Shown here piece by piece: positions 10,201 to 21,100 of a DNA stretch of 64,000 bases. Location of the stretch: positions 628,001 through 692,000 of the forward strand of contig CP091722.1 of assembly GCA_022009755.1 (NCBI GenBank). Reading direction: 5' to 3'. The stretch is from Oscillospiraceae bacterium. Its GTDB lineage: Bacteria; Bacillota; Clostridia; Christensenellales; QALW01. Positions within the stretch are counted from its first letter, which is position 1. Each line of letters starts with the position of its first letter. The notes under the pieces were generated by a model that was not told where the DNA came from, made no database searches, and worked only from the letters and a program-made list of their open reading frames with translations. A program made the translations under genes and the position numbers.

Positions 10201-13200
10201 CAAGTCGTTCCCAGACGGACGGAGATTTCGGCAGCGGACAGGTCTTTCGGAATGACCTGTTTTAAGGCTTCCACATTGACCGCAAGCTCTGGGTCGTCCT
10301 TTGCCGCCGCCTGTGCAATAATGAGCTTTGTGCGGACATTACCCGACAGATACTCGTCTGCGGCTGCATAGGAAACAGGCTCGGAGTTCGGCACTTTGAA
10401 GATAACGCCGTGCAAATCCTTGACAAGCTCATCCTGCGTTTTGCCCGTAAGCTGTTCCATATAGGGCAAATCAACACGGGCTTTCTCTCCGATGGATAGG
10501 GCGAGGGCTTCGCTTGATGTTTCAACCGAGGTTACTTCACGATGCGGCTTGATAGTCCGCTTTGTAAACATATCCGCTTTCCGCTTGAAATTGCCTTCAT
10601 CATCAAGCACTTCCAGAGAACACAAAAGAAAATAGCTCTCGTCGGACGCAAAGGCAAGATAATTACCTCGGCTGTTGATAAGACCGTATTTCTCGGTATA
10701 GCTGTCGTACAGGCGGTTTAGGTTTTCCTGCTCGGTGTGTATCTTTTCCTCTGGATAATCCTCGGTCTGATACTCAATGAGCCTGCGCACACAGTCCCGT
10801 ATCTCGATAAGTCCCTTGATACGGTTTTCTGCCGTCATTGATACGGTGGCAGGGGTCATACGGTCATTCTCTCGGAAATAAACTTTGCCGTCTACCAGAG
10901 CGAATGAGAAATTGCGTACATTCGGGTCGGCAGGAATGGATGTGTCCTGTTCATCGGAGATTTGGTCTATCTCATTATCAAGCTCTGTGATTTCGCCGTT
11001 TATTCTTTGAACGGCACTGTGAAGAAGCTCGGACAGAGATTTATCTTCATAGGCTTTGCAGGCAGGCTCTGATTTCCCGAAGCGTGTACTTTCAAGCCGC
11101 ATTTGTCCAAGCACCATTTCGGGATGCTGAACAAAATAGCTGTTCATCGTAATGCCATTCTCGTCCGTGTCCAGATACACCCAATCTGGCTCAACATCAA
11201 TTACACGGTCACGCTTTTGCAGAATGAGAATATCGCTTGTGACCTCTGTGCCTGCGTTGGCACGGAATGTGTTATCTGGCAGGCGGATTGCGCCCAACAG
11301 CTCGGCTCTCTGGGCGATATACTTTCTTACCTCTGGGCTTGCTTTGTCCATTGTTCCCTTAGAGGTAATGAACATCACAACACCGCCGGCACGGACTTTA
11401 TCAAGCGCCTTTGCGAAAAAGTAATCGTGTATGAGGAACTTCTGGGCGTTGTATCGGCTGTCGTTCACACGGATTTCTCCGAAAGGCACATTGCCGATAA
11501 CTACATCAAAATGGTCGTCTGGGAGCTTTGTTTGCTCAAAGCCCTCTATGGCAATGTTGGCTTTCTGGTAGAGCTGCTTTGCGATTTTACCCGTCAGCGG
11601 GTCTAACTCTATGCCGTGGAGCTTTGAGCCTGCCATACTTTCGGGCAGCAAGCCGAAGAAATTGCCTGTGCCGCAGGAAGGCTCCAAGATGTTGCCCTGT
11701 GAGAAGCCCAAGCGGTCGAGCGCTTCATACATTGCCTTGATAACAACGGGCGGCGTATAAAAGGCGGTCAGCGTTGACTCCATAGCGGCGTTGTATTCCT
11801 CTGGAGAAAGGCTCACATACAGCTCCTTAAACTCGTCAGCCCAAGCCGCATTGTGTTCATCAAATGCCATAGACAAACCGCCCCAACCGACATACCGAGA
11901 TAGGATTTCCTGTTCTTCGGGTGTGGCAAGGCGGTTTTCGATTTCAAGCTCGTGCAGAAGGTTGATAGCTGCCATATTGTTGCGGAATTTTTCTTTTGCT
12001 CCGCCTACGCCGAGCGTGTCATCGGTAATGCGGAAATTATGACGGTCAGCAGATAAAGCGGCTGGAGCTTCCGTCTTTTCTTCGGGCGGTAATTCGGCTT
12101 CCGCCTGTTCCAAAAGGCTTTGGATATAGCCGATTTTCTCCACTCGGTTGATAGGAAAGCCTGTGCCGTTCTGAAAAGTGATGTCACGCAGGGACACATC
12201 GCCGCTTATCCTGCCGACGCTCTCCACAATATATTTGCGGTTGTCTATCGTGATTTCTTTGCCGATAAGGTCGGCGTTGTCCTGTGTGGGAACGGGACCT
12301 AAACCTTGTTTAGCCCGTTCCACATACAGCCATTCCTCGGCTTCTTTGTCGGCAACCGCTTTCTTGACTGCCGCCAAGCCCTCATTTGCCGCTTCCTCTG
12401 TGGGATAGGTCAGAATTTTACCGTAATCATCGGCGTAATATTTCTCTCGTATATTATCCCAGATGGCATAAACATCTTCGGGGTCGGGAAACGCATCCGA
12501 GGTCATCAAAATCTCAAAGCGTTCCTCCTGCGGCTCGGATTCATATTCCGAAGCAACCTTTTCCGCATAGGCAATCATCTCATCTGCCGCAGACGGTTGT
12601 TCGGGTTCTTTGGCTTTCTTGTACCAGTCGCTTTCGGTAGCCATAATCTCGGCAAGGAGCTTTTCGTCCTCTGGCGTCAACTCGGTATTCTGCTCCAAGA
12701 ACGGGATAAATACATCACGCCCCAAGCGCAGACTTTCCATCCGTTCTCGGTAATAATCCTCGCCCTGTCGCTTCCATTCGGGGATAAACGGGCATTGCGG
12801 CGACAGGCAGTAATCATAATAATTCTTGATATGGGCGATAAGGTCGCCCTCGCCGTCGCCAATATCAAAGCGCCCCTCATAGTGAAAGTCCTCGCCGCCG
12901 ACGGTAGCAGTAATCTCAAAATCCGTCTTGTGATACCAACCGATTTCCTTGCTTTCACGCTCTCGGTGCTGCTTTTCGTCCAGAACACCGAGCAGCTTGT
13001 TTCCGAGGGCAAAGCTCAAATCCGTATAGCGGTCATTAAGCTGCCTGTCGTAAAAAGCAGGGTGTTCGGAAAAGCCGATAGAAAACTGTATTCCGTCTGG
13101 GTTTTTCTCGGACGGTGCTTCTGTCCGCTGCTTCTCGGTCACGACAACTTTCAGATGGTCGTTTGCGGGATTTTCCTTGAGTTTTTTCTCAAAATCCTCT

Positions 13201-15317
13201 CGGCTGTATTCCTTGCCGAACAACGGAAACTCTGCATTTCGGAGTGATACGGCGTTTTCGTCAAAATCTGTGATTTCATATTTGTCTGCGCCGATATACA
13301 CCACATCGCCCTCGTTGTAGAGATAGCGAAGCGGATACAGCTCCCGCAATTCTTCGGAAAATTTCCACGCATTGCTGCGGCTGAAAACCGATGTTGTTTT
13401 CCATTGTATCTGGGTAAGAAAATCAAGGAGCTGTTGAACGGTAGCGGGGTCGGACAAGTGCTGTTCCATCTGCTCAGCCGTAACATCGGCAAGGTCAGAA
13501 CGCTCCACATTGGATAACAGGTCTTTTTCGTACCCGTCCAAGTCACGGATAAAGTCCGACAGACGCATAGCAAGGGTATCCCGTTTGTCGGCAGGCGGCA
13601 GGTCACGATGAGCGTCGATAAAACGCTGCCTTGCCATTTTCCTTTGGGCGTCAACCTCATATTGGGGAGCTGACACGCTCTCCAGATAATCGGCATAATG
13701 GTCTTTTTCTTTCGGATTGAGATAGCGGTTTGCCTTTATCAGCTCACGCAGCCGCTTTTCAACCTTAGACCAACTGAGCCGCAAGTCTGGGTTTGTATAT
13801 GACCCGTGCTTTTCAATGCCGATACCTTTGCCGTCGTGCCATTCGCCGCCGTTTGTTCCGTCGGGGTAAAGGTGCGTTCCGCCGCCTGTACCGTATTCCT
13901 TTTTGAGAAAAGCGATATTACTTTTACTGTCCTCGTATTTCTGAAACTGACGGTAGATACGGTATTTCCCGTCTTGAAAGCCGCTTCCTCTTGTCAGAAC
14001 AGAGTCAATATCTTCCTGTGAAACAGCAAAAGCAGAGGATTTTTCGTCCTCTGCTTCGGCTATCATTTCGATTTGTTCCTCTACGGTGGGAAGATTGACC
14101 TTGACCTCATCGGCATTGGCAATGCTTACTTGTAAATCAGCTCGGTCATAATCACTTCCTCCGCTTGGCTGCGGATGTTGTTCATTCTCTGTACCCACTG
14201 CATCGGGGCTTTCTCTTTCAGTTCCTCCGTCACGCCCTGTTCGGCTGAAAGCTGCTTCGTCAGAAGCTCCAACCTCTGGAGTGCTGTCTGCTCGGTCTGA
14301 TACAGATGCTCGTTCAGTTTGCCCGATGTCAGCAGATTGAGATAGGTCACTCGCTTGTGCTGCTCCAGATAGCTCCTGTGCATCTGTGCGTATCTGCCAA
14401 GCGGAATTTCTTGCTCGGTCGGTAATGTCAGGTCGGGAATAAGATAATCGCCCTGTCTGCTGTAAGTGATTGCGTTCATTATTTTCGCTCCTTTCGGGTT
14501 GTATTCTGCCTTTATTATATTGGCTTTTGCTTTCTGGTACAAAGGTGCGATTTGTGCCTTTCTCCGCAATTTGCAGATTTTGTATCGCAAGAGAAATTTC
14601 CTTGAGAGCCATTTCGGAAATATCGCTTGTGGCAATGCCGAGGGCGTTGATGGTCGCAGGTGTATTGAAATTGATAATGCCCTCAAAATCCTCTCGGTCA
14701 AAATGCTCGTTTGTATCCAGACCGCAGCGGCTCATCAGCATAAATGCAACGCTGTTTGTTACCAAACGCCTGTAACAGACCTCCACATTAAGGTCGTCCA
14801 ATTCCTCCAAGAAGCTATCCCTTGTGAAGCCTTTGAGCTGAGAGAAATAGTCTTGCAGATTATCCTCAACGGCGTTCTTTGCCGTTTCCGTTAGGGCAGA
14901 AGCAAGGTCGGTGCTTTCCGTATTACCAAACCTGTCGGAGAGCCTTTCGATAACAGCCTGCTCGTATCGTCCGTTCATCTGCCATATCGGAACGGGGCGG
15001 CTGCCGTAATATCCGTCGTGCGTGTCCGAAACATCAAAATAATATTTAAGGGTATTCCTGCGACCCTTCGGGTCGAAAACGGCAATGCCCTTACTGTCTT
15101 TGTTTACCCAACGCTTAAACCGCTTGTTCCAAGTGTCAAGCTCTGCAACAGCGATAGCGTCGGGGCGTTGTGCATAGATTAAAAGCTGTTCATCAAAGCG
15201 GCATTTATAGTTGCGGCAAGCAGCAGCTAAAAAGCTCTGCCACGCCTGCGGATTTTTTGCAACTGTAATACCTGTGCGCCGATACAGCTCCGTAATTAGC
15301 TGATACTTCGCAGCCAT
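7269..15317 (-). CDS. Giant ICE N6-adenine methylase / SNF2-type helicase, five frameshifts
   Basis: About 2,680 residues when stitched. Order: an N-terminal ICE-specific region (~1-250); a low-complexity middle (~290-400); LPD-type domains; an N6-adenine methyltransferase with ILEPSCGTGNFF (SAM site) and VVIGNVPFGE (catalytic NVPF); then a DEAD/SNF2 helicase with LLAHKVGAGKTFEM (Walker A), RLFIDESHFYKNL (motif II), TGTPVSNSMVELYS and C-terminal QRQGRIERQGN; finally a coiled-coil tail (EVAKTKRTETIEQL). The long first segment (15317 to about 9950) is intact. The frame breaks near 9946 (A run), 9766 (T missing), 8713 (extra C), 8634 (T missing) and 7503 (C run); each is a one-base change and the protein reads through. 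Relatives are LtrC-like ICE proteins thought to protect or unwind transferred DNA. Confidence 0.85.
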
Positions 15318-15332
15318 TGATTTTGCACCTCC

Positions 15333-15791
15333 TTATCTTTCAAAATCACGACTTTTGTGCTTTTTATCATATTCCTCACATCGTCCTGCAAGCTCGGAGT
15401 ACATCTTTTCTCTCATATCACGCTCAAAAGCACGATATTCCTTTGCCTTTTCAGTAGGCTTATACCATACGCTGTCCTTGTCGGCTTTCTCCAAGCTCTC
15501 ATAACGGTCATTAATCTGGTCGATGTACCGTTGATAGATAGCGTGTGCTTCGGGAGAATTAACGGCATAACGGTAGCGCTCAAGACTTTTGTGCCGTCCA
15601 CGAAGTTCTGCGTATTCGTAAAGCATACGGATAATCTCACGGTCAAGACCTTTCTGTCCCTCGGCTGCATAGATTTCCGATAAGCTTTTGCAATACCACG
15701 AATGAAATGGTGCAGTATCGTTTGAGCTGTGTGAGGAAAGGTAAACACCGTCTTTTTTTACTGTGATGCTTTTGATAAGCTCAGTACTCAT
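15333..15791 (-). CDS. ICE hypothetical protein (152 aa)
   Basis: Begins MSTELIKSITVKKDGVYLSS and continues into a long charged helical domain rich in Tyr, Arg and Glu (about 60-152). No membrane segments, signal or metal motif. It precedes the giant helicase gene by 15 bases and overlaps the end of the 68-aa gene upstream, so it belongs to the same transcript. I do not recognise a function; the conserved neighbourhood in Tn1549-like elements makes it a real gene. Confidence 0.6.
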   Translation of the reverse strand: MSTELIKSITVKKDGVYLSSHSSNDTAPFHSWYCKSLSEIYAAEGQKGLDREIIRMLYEYAELRGRHKSLERYRYAVNSPEAHAIYQRYIDQINDRYESLEKADKDSVWYKPTEKAKEYRAFERDMREKMYSELAGRCEEYDKKHKSRDFER

Positions 15792-15994
15792 TCCACATCA
15801 CCGCCGAGAAAGGAAATGACCTTGTTCGCTTTAATGCTCTTTTGCAGGTCGTTGATAAGGGCAATGTCCGCAACCGTGATACTCTGCATAGAGAGAATAT
15901 CGTCCATCGTCATAGCGGAAATTGCTTTTTCATCGGTAAAGCCTGCTTCCAAAACCTTGTTCAAGACTTTGACGGCTTTCTGATTAACAGCCAT
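15788..15994 (-). CDS. Small ICE protein (68 aa)
   Basis: MAVNQKAVKVLNKVLEAGFT followed by a helical repeat around DEKAISAMTMDDILSM. It resembles a compact helical bundle and carries no recognisable enzymatic motif. A very good ribosome site (AAAGGAGG about 7 bases before ATG) supports the start. It overlaps the following 152-aa gene by 4 bases (ATGA), showing translational coupling. Function unknown. Confidence 0.6.
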   Translation of the reverse strand: MAVNQKAVKVLNKVLEAGFTDEKAISAMTMDDILSMQSITVADIALINDLQKSIKANKVISFLGGDVE

Positions 15995-16008
15995 ATCGCA
16001 ATCCTCCT

Positions 16009-16707
16009 TTATCGTTCATAGTCGTTTTTTCTCGGAGCTTTCTGGGGCGGCTGCTCCGCCTGTTTCGGCTCGTAGGTCGCCCCATTCTGCTGCATACGCT
16101 CGGCAAACTCGCAGATATGAAAAATATTGTTGCCGACCTCGGTATGACATTCATCTATAAAGCGGCAGGAATATTCTCGCTTTTCTCCCCAAGAGTTCGT
16201 TACGATTATCCTGCCGCCGTCTGGGATACGGAACAGCTCTTTATAGTTCGGGTCAATAAATCGGATACCTTGCTCGGCTTTCTGAATGTGCTTATCAAGC
16301 CATTCCTTTACAAAGCAGTAGCAATAAAAATTGTAGTCGCCCCTTGTGGGGTTGCAGCGCAGCAAATAGGCGTGTTTCTCCGTATCCACTCGGAAACCGT
16401 ACTCCGTGCAATAGCACCCCTTAAAGGCGCAATCTGCATACTGCCTTGCATACGCACTCATATCGGAACGGTTTTTCAGCAATCCGTATTTATCGGAGCG
16501 CAGAGCATTGATAACCTCGTCAAACTCCGTCTTGAACTCGTCCGTTTTCCATTGTGTTCGGGTGTCTGTCCAAGTGGTATAAAAGCCGTATCCAGAGCTG
16601 TCAAAATCTCCACGCAGATGACCGATATTGGCGGTCTGTCCCTCAAGCTGCATACTCTGAGCATAGGTGTATTTCTGCTCGGCAGGGGTTAAGGCTCGTA
16701 TCTCCAT
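16009..16707 (-). CDS. Conserved ICE protein (232 aa), Cys-rich centre
   Basis: I set the start at MEIRALTPAEQKYTYAQSMQ (16707), directly after the stop of the upstream gene, rather than at the longer upstream ATG whose sequence is only a shadow. The protein shows a central cluster CAFKGCYCTEYGF and later YCYCF, a beta-rich segment (GGRIIVTNSWGEKREYSCRF), and a Pro/Gln-rich tail (KQAEQPPQKAP). Family unknown to me. The tight spacing with neighbours indicates co-expression with the other small ICE genes. Confidence 0.6.
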   Translation of the reverse strand: MEIRALTPAEQKYTYAQSMQLEGQTANIGHLRGDFDSSGYGFYTTWTDTRTQWKTDEFKTEFDEVINALRSDKYGLLKNRSDMSAYARQYADCAFKGCYCTEYGFRVDTEKHAYLLRCNPTRGDYNFYCYCFVKEWLDKHIQKAEQGIRFIDPNYKELFRIPDGGRIIVTNSWGEKREYSCRFIDECHTEVGNNIFHICEFAERMQQNGATYEPKQAEQPPQKAPRKNDYER

Positions 16708-16708
16708 A

Positions 16709-17309
16709 TCAGCGTTCCTCCCGACTTTTCTGCTTTTTCTCTTTTTCCTGCGCCTTGATTTTAGCAAGCGCTTCCTTTGCCCAATCGGGCATACATTCAG
16801 GCTTGATTTCGCCAAGTACATCGTACCTTTCCCATCTGGCTTGTTCGCCTGTGGCAAGGCAAGTACCGAACACCGCCCGACCTCTGCCGCCGATAGCTCC
16901 GTTTCCTCCGTCAGCCAACACAAGCTGATAGGCAGGATGCTGATATTCATAGCGTTTCGGCTCGGAATTGATAACGACGACCTTGCCCACAATGTTACGC
17001 ATACCGTCATCGGGGATACAATGCTCCTTTGTAAACACGGTCTTGTCAAAGGGGAATTTGGCAAGCTCCGCTTTGGTGCGGTCAATCTGCGACTGTACTC
17101 GGTCAACAAATCTGCATTGCTTCCAGATAATCGTCCGAAGCCACACCCTCTGTCGGCCACGCCGCTGACAGAGGGTTGTGGTAATCGCAGTAGCATACCA
17201 TAAAGGGATACGGGTCTTTTTTGTCTACGCCGAACACAACCTCTTTATCTCCGATATAGATGCTCTGGATAATCTCGTAATCACCGAGTTTTCTCTTTTC
17301 CTTACTCAT
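16709..17309 (-). CDS. ICE hypothetical protein (~200 aa), one frameshift
   Basis: The first part (MSKEKRKLGDYEIIQSIYIG…) stops at 17103, while the second part (…RFVDRVQSQIDRTKAELAKF…) runs in another frame to 16709. Restoring one base near 17111 joins them at EAMQ-x-FVDRVQSQ. The N-terminal domain is a paralogue of the neighbouring 89-aa protein: both share (Y)EII-S-x-IG-x(2)-E-V-x-G and a P-x-(V/M)-C-x-Y-C motif. The C-terminal half includes GKVVVINSEPKRYEYQHPAY and GGNGAIGGRGRAVFG. No known function. Confidence 0.55.
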
Positions 17310-17454
17310 TCGGCTGCTCCTTTCGTTCTTTTTTCTCGTTCTGCTCGTCTAAAATTTTTCGGATACAGACATCGCAGAAAATAACAGACCCGTCCTTATA
17401 TCGGGGATAAGGACAGGTCTTGCAGTCATATACCTTTTTATCGCTCACGGTCAT
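17302..17454 (-). CDS. Small zinc-ribbon-like ICE protein (50 aa)
   Basis: Start placed at MTVSDKKVYDCKTCPYPRYK because its ATG overlaps the stop of the upstream gene; the longer reading upstream is the other frame of that gene. Two CxxC pairs (CKTC and CDVC) about 20 residues apart, with aromatic and basic residues between, fit a zinc ribbon. The tail is charged (EQNEKKERKEQPNE). It overlaps the next gene's start. Likely a small nucleic-acid-binding or adaptor protein; that is an inference from the fold signature. Confidence 0.5.
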   Translation of the reverse strand: MTVSDKKVYDCKTCPYPRYKDGSVIFCDVCIRKILDEQNEKKERKEQPNE

Positions 17455-17707
17455 CACGGCTTTTCTGGCTTTTATCGGGCTGATTGTAGGGCATACGGCA
17501 CTCCCGCCGATAGCGTTCATTCAGCTTCTTCCTTGCTTCGGACAACTGATTGCAGTAATATCCCCAGAAATAATCCGAGCCGTTTTTGCAGTACCAACAC
17601 ACATAGGGGTTGGGTGCTTCGGGGTTATGACCGATGACAAGTTCATTACTCCCGATAGTATGACTTTCTATGATTTCATAACCGCTGTTTATCCGTTTTT
17701 CCTCCAT
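17438..17707 (-). CDS. ICE hypothetical protein (89 aa), paralogue of its neighbour
   Basis: Starts MEEKRINSGYEIIESHTIGS; I prefer the ATG at 17707 because GAGGTG stands 4 bases ahead, whereas the ATG at 17719 has its purine run directly against it. It shares its EII-S-IG-E-V-G pattern and VCWYC motif with the N-terminal domain of the protein at 16709-17309, suggesting a tandem duplication. It ends in a basic tail (RMPYNQPDKSQKSRDDRER). Function unknown. Confidence 0.55.
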   Translation of the reverse strand: MEEKRINSGYEIIESHTIGSNELVIGHNPEAPNPYVCWYCKNGSDYFWGYYCNQLSEARKKLNERYRRECRMPYNQPDKSQKSRDDRER

Positions 17708-17715
17708 TTTGCACC

Positions 17716-18018
17716 TCATTCCTTTGCGTATTTGCGATACGCCTTTTCGCCTGCGGCACGAAGTCGCCTTACACGGGCGTTTCCCATAAGCTCTGGATAT
17801 TGCGCCTGTAATTTACGGCGTGTTCTGCCGACGCTCTCAAAGCTCGGCAATCCCAGATATTTATACTGAGCCATTACCTCGGCAAAGGGCATAGCCCCTG
17901 TATCTTTCAGACAGCCGTTGCAGACTTTCAAATAAAGCAGCATATCGTCGTTTCTGGCTTCCTCGTCCTTTTGCAGAACGGCTCTGACCTTGCCCTCAAT
18001 GGTTTTGAGATTTCTCAT
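17716..18018 (-). CDS. ICE hypothetical protein (100 aa)
   Basis: MRNLKTIEGKVRAVLQKDEE… An all-helical, basic protein whose central part (FAEVMAQYKYLGLPSFESVGRTRRKLQAQYPEL) looks like a DNA-binding helix-turn-helix of the phage/ICE regulator kind. It is preceded by a strong GGAGGT site 6 bases before ATG. It is first in the small-gene run after a hairpin. A DNA-binding role is plausible but not demonstrated. Confidence 0.55.
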   Translation of the reverse strand: MRNLKTIEGKVRAVLQKDEEARNDDMLLYLKVCNGCLKDTGAMPFAEVMAQYKYLGLPSFESVGRTRRKLQAQYPELMGNARVRRLRAAGEKAYRKYAKE

Positions 18019-18042
18019 AGATTTACCTCCATAAACAGCAAA

Positions 18043-18065
18043 GGGGCGGCTTTTTCAGCCGCCCC
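18043..18065 (-). terminator. GC-rich hairpin after small membrane gene
   Basis: Perfect 9-bp stem GGGGCGGCT / AGCCGCCCC with a 5-base loop. On the minus strand it is followed by TTTGCTGTTT, a modest T-tract. It separates the surface-protein/small membrane gene unit from the downstream run of small genes and may partly terminate transcription. Confidence 0.5.
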
Positions 18066-18073
18066 AACGCTTG

Positions 18074-18163
18074 TTACTTCTTTCTGTTACGGATATTCAG
18101 CCATACCGCAGCGCCTACGATAAACACCACAAGCACGATTGCAATAATGGTCTTTGCTTCCAT
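18074..18163 (-). CDS. Single-pass membrane micropeptide (29 aa)
   Basis: Reads MEAKTIIAIVLVVFIVGAAV followed by WLNIRNRKK. It is one hydrophobic helix of about 18 residues with a short basic cytoplasmic end. AGGAGG stands 8 bases before the ATG, and the stop is followed at once by the GC-rich hairpin. It begins 4 bases after the surface-protein stop, so it would be made from the same mRNA. It recalls small FeoB-associated or stress micropeptides in shape only; no cysteine tail is present. Function unknown. Confidence 0.5.
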   Translation of the reverse strand: MEAKTIIAIVLVVFIVGAAVWLNIRNRKK

Positions 18164-18166
18164 AAA

Positions 18167-21100
18167 TCAGTCCTCCTTTTTCTTTTTCTTAAAGCCTACG
18201 AAGCCGAGAACACCTGCACCCAGAACGGAAGCAGCCGCAAGGCTTACCCACAAAGCAAGATTAAATTCATCGCCCGTTTTCGGGGTGTCCCGAAGCTCGT
18301 TGTGCATCTCAACGATAGTGGTAGCACCGACTTTGACCGTAGCCTGCTTGTCGGCGGGCAGGATATATCCTGCGGAAACGCTGTCGTTTACCTCGGATAC
18401 GGTGTATTCGCCAATTCGCAGACCCTCAATATAAATCTCGCCGTTTTTGTCGGTCTTAAAGGTCTGGTCATAGCCGTCAGCACCCGTCACACGGAATGAG
18501 AAGCCCTCAACCTTACCGTCGGAGGAAGTCTTTACGATTTTAAGAGAGCCTTTCTGCGCCGCATTGACAAAGCCCACGCCTGCCTCATTTTCAACGATAT
18601 AGGTTTTGCCGTTTTCCTCGATGGATACGGAATACACATTCTCATCAAGCACAAAGCCTGTCGGAGCAGTTTTCTCACGGACAAGATATTTTCCGTAGCG
18701 AAGCTCGTTCATCTGATAAACGCCGCCGTCAAGCTCGGTCATTGTTCCGAGCAGTTTATCGTCGCTATCCAGCTTGCCGTCACCGTTGGTATCGGCATAG
18801 ACCTCAAATTCTGCACCTGTGAGCTTGTTGTCGGGGTAGTCCTTATCAACCTTAGTCAATTCGATATTGCCCCTAATGAAGTAGTTGACAAGCTCGATTT
18901 CCACGACCTCATCAACCGCACCGATTGTGACCGTGATTTCTTCCTCGGAGAGTACAAAACCTGTCAGGCTTTCGATTTCACGGATTACCCAAGTTCCATA
19001 CGGCACTTTCAAAAGAAAAGCTACTGTCAGCAGCCGTAACGGTAGTCTGGATAGCGCTTTCGGTTGTGAATTTCTCTGTGCCTGTCTTGAAAACGCCGAT
19101 AACCGCACCGCCGAGAGCGTTGCCGTCCTCGTCGGATTTCTTACCGCTTACAGAGCCGTAAATGATGTCGTTCTCAATGGCTTCGCCGTCGTTGGCTGTG
19201 ATGTGAACGGTAGCCGTTTCCTGTCCCGCATACTCGAAAGCGACGGGATATTTCTGCCCGTTCAAGATATATGCGGAATTGGTAGCAAGCTCTTTTACAT
19301 AGTAGCTTCCGATAGGCAGGTCGGTTTTGACCTTACCGCTTCCGTTCCCGTCAAGAGAGATAATCTCAATCAGCCCGTCGGCAGGGATAACCGTGCCGTC
19401 TGCCGCAGTCAGTTCCTTTTCCGCATACAAGCCAAAGGTTACATCAAAAATTTCGCCGTTCTTACCGATGCCGTAGGCTTCGTCCGCCATAAGGCGCTTG
19501 ATAAGGTCGATTTCTACACGCTGCCTTTCGTTATAGAAAGAGGTGGCGGTTTCGGTAACAGCGACATTCTGACCCGCATATACAAGCTCAACGGCGTGAG
19601 TTTCCTCGTTCAGCACCATTCCAAACGGAGCTGTGATTTCCTTGACCTCGTATTTTCCGAGATAGAGTTCCTTGCTTACCGCCGTACCGTCTGCACCTGT
19701 GGTAACGGTATCGACCACTTCGCCCTTAGAAGCTCTGAGCGTACCGTCCAGAGTGTAAATATCCTCGGCGGCGGTAATCTCATAGACTGCGCCCTCAAGC
19801 CCACGCACCGCATAGACGGGCTGATACAAGCCGCCTGCTTCATTGACGGAGCTGAACACTTCGCCCGATTTGGATACGGTAATCGTGCCTTTCTGCGCCA
19901 TATTGGAGCGTACCACCTCAATGACGGTAATGCCGCTGTCAATCTCGGAGTTTTCCTGCATCACATCAAAATATACAGGCTCGGAGTTCAGCACATAGCC
20001 ATACGGCGCTTGTACCTCAACCAGAGAATAGCCCTTGCCGTATTCCAAGGTCTGCGGCGTGATAAGCTCGCCATCGGCTGTGGTATAAAAGGTATCAATG
20101 GTCGTCACTTCGGGATAGGTGAAGGTCATTGTCACAAGGTTTCCGTTCGGGTCGTAAATCTGGAAGCCTGCGCCTGCATACGGAATGGTGTTGCCCGTTT
20201 CCGCATCTTTCTTCACGACCTTGATATAGCTTTCAAAGTTTGCGTTGTTGATAAGATAGCGGTAGGTCTGACCGTCTTTGCTGATAAACACATCAAAAGG
20301 CTTCATCAGCTCACGCCCCTCCCAACCAGAGGTCTGGCGAACGGTGTAGATACCGTAAGGCATATCCTTTGTCTGGGCAAAACCGTTTTCATCACAAGTG
20401 AGAATATCTCGCTCGGTTTCCTTTGCGGCGTCAAAGCTGCCTGCCGCTTTGCGGAACACTTCAAAGGCTGCGCCTGTTTCTGGCGTTTCAATCTGCGTTT
20501 CGCCGTTGTCAGTATGCTTGATAATGGCGATATTGCCCTTGATGACCTGCTCGGTCACATCATTTGCGGTAGAGTTAAACTCCACGGTGTAAAGCTCTGG
20601 CTCTGCGCCGACCTTGTGGATTGTTCTGTCGAGCAAATATCCCTCGGACGGGCTGATTTCTCGGACAGTCCAATCGTTGCCGCATACATAATACTTCGTT
20701 GTAAACTGACCGTTTTTATCTGTCGTGTAGGTGTCAATGAGTTCTTCGCCCTTATAAATGCCGTAGACTGCACCTGCAAGAGAAGCGTCGCCCTGTGCCG
20801 TACCCATCTCCGCATCGGATTTCGTTACGGTCACATTGAATTTTTTGAGAATGTTTGTAAAGCTGCGGCTCGTTACCTTTTCCCATTCGATAGGCGCTGT
20901 CTGAGAAGCGGGAATGACATAGCGCACCGCCGTATCAATTTCCTCTACGGTGTAGGGGTCAGCGCCGCTGATAAGCACATTTTCAAATCTTGCAACACCG
21001 TTTGCATCGGTCACGGCGTATTCATCAACGGGCAGACCGCTTAAAGATGTGCCGTAAAGATGGAATTTCACGCCCTCCACCAGATTGTCCTCGGAGCTTT

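Noticed and set aside
9648..15317. Reading the 1,889-codon frame as a complete protein
   Set aside because: Its last ~90 residues are nonsense Arg/Ser-rich sequence; the helicase continues in other frames after a one-base error, so it is the first part of one giant gene.
18885..21044. A 719-residue plus-strand protein
   Set aside because: It lies fully opposite the Cna-B adhesin, whose repeated domains and composition leave the complementary strand open; no ribosome site or family features.
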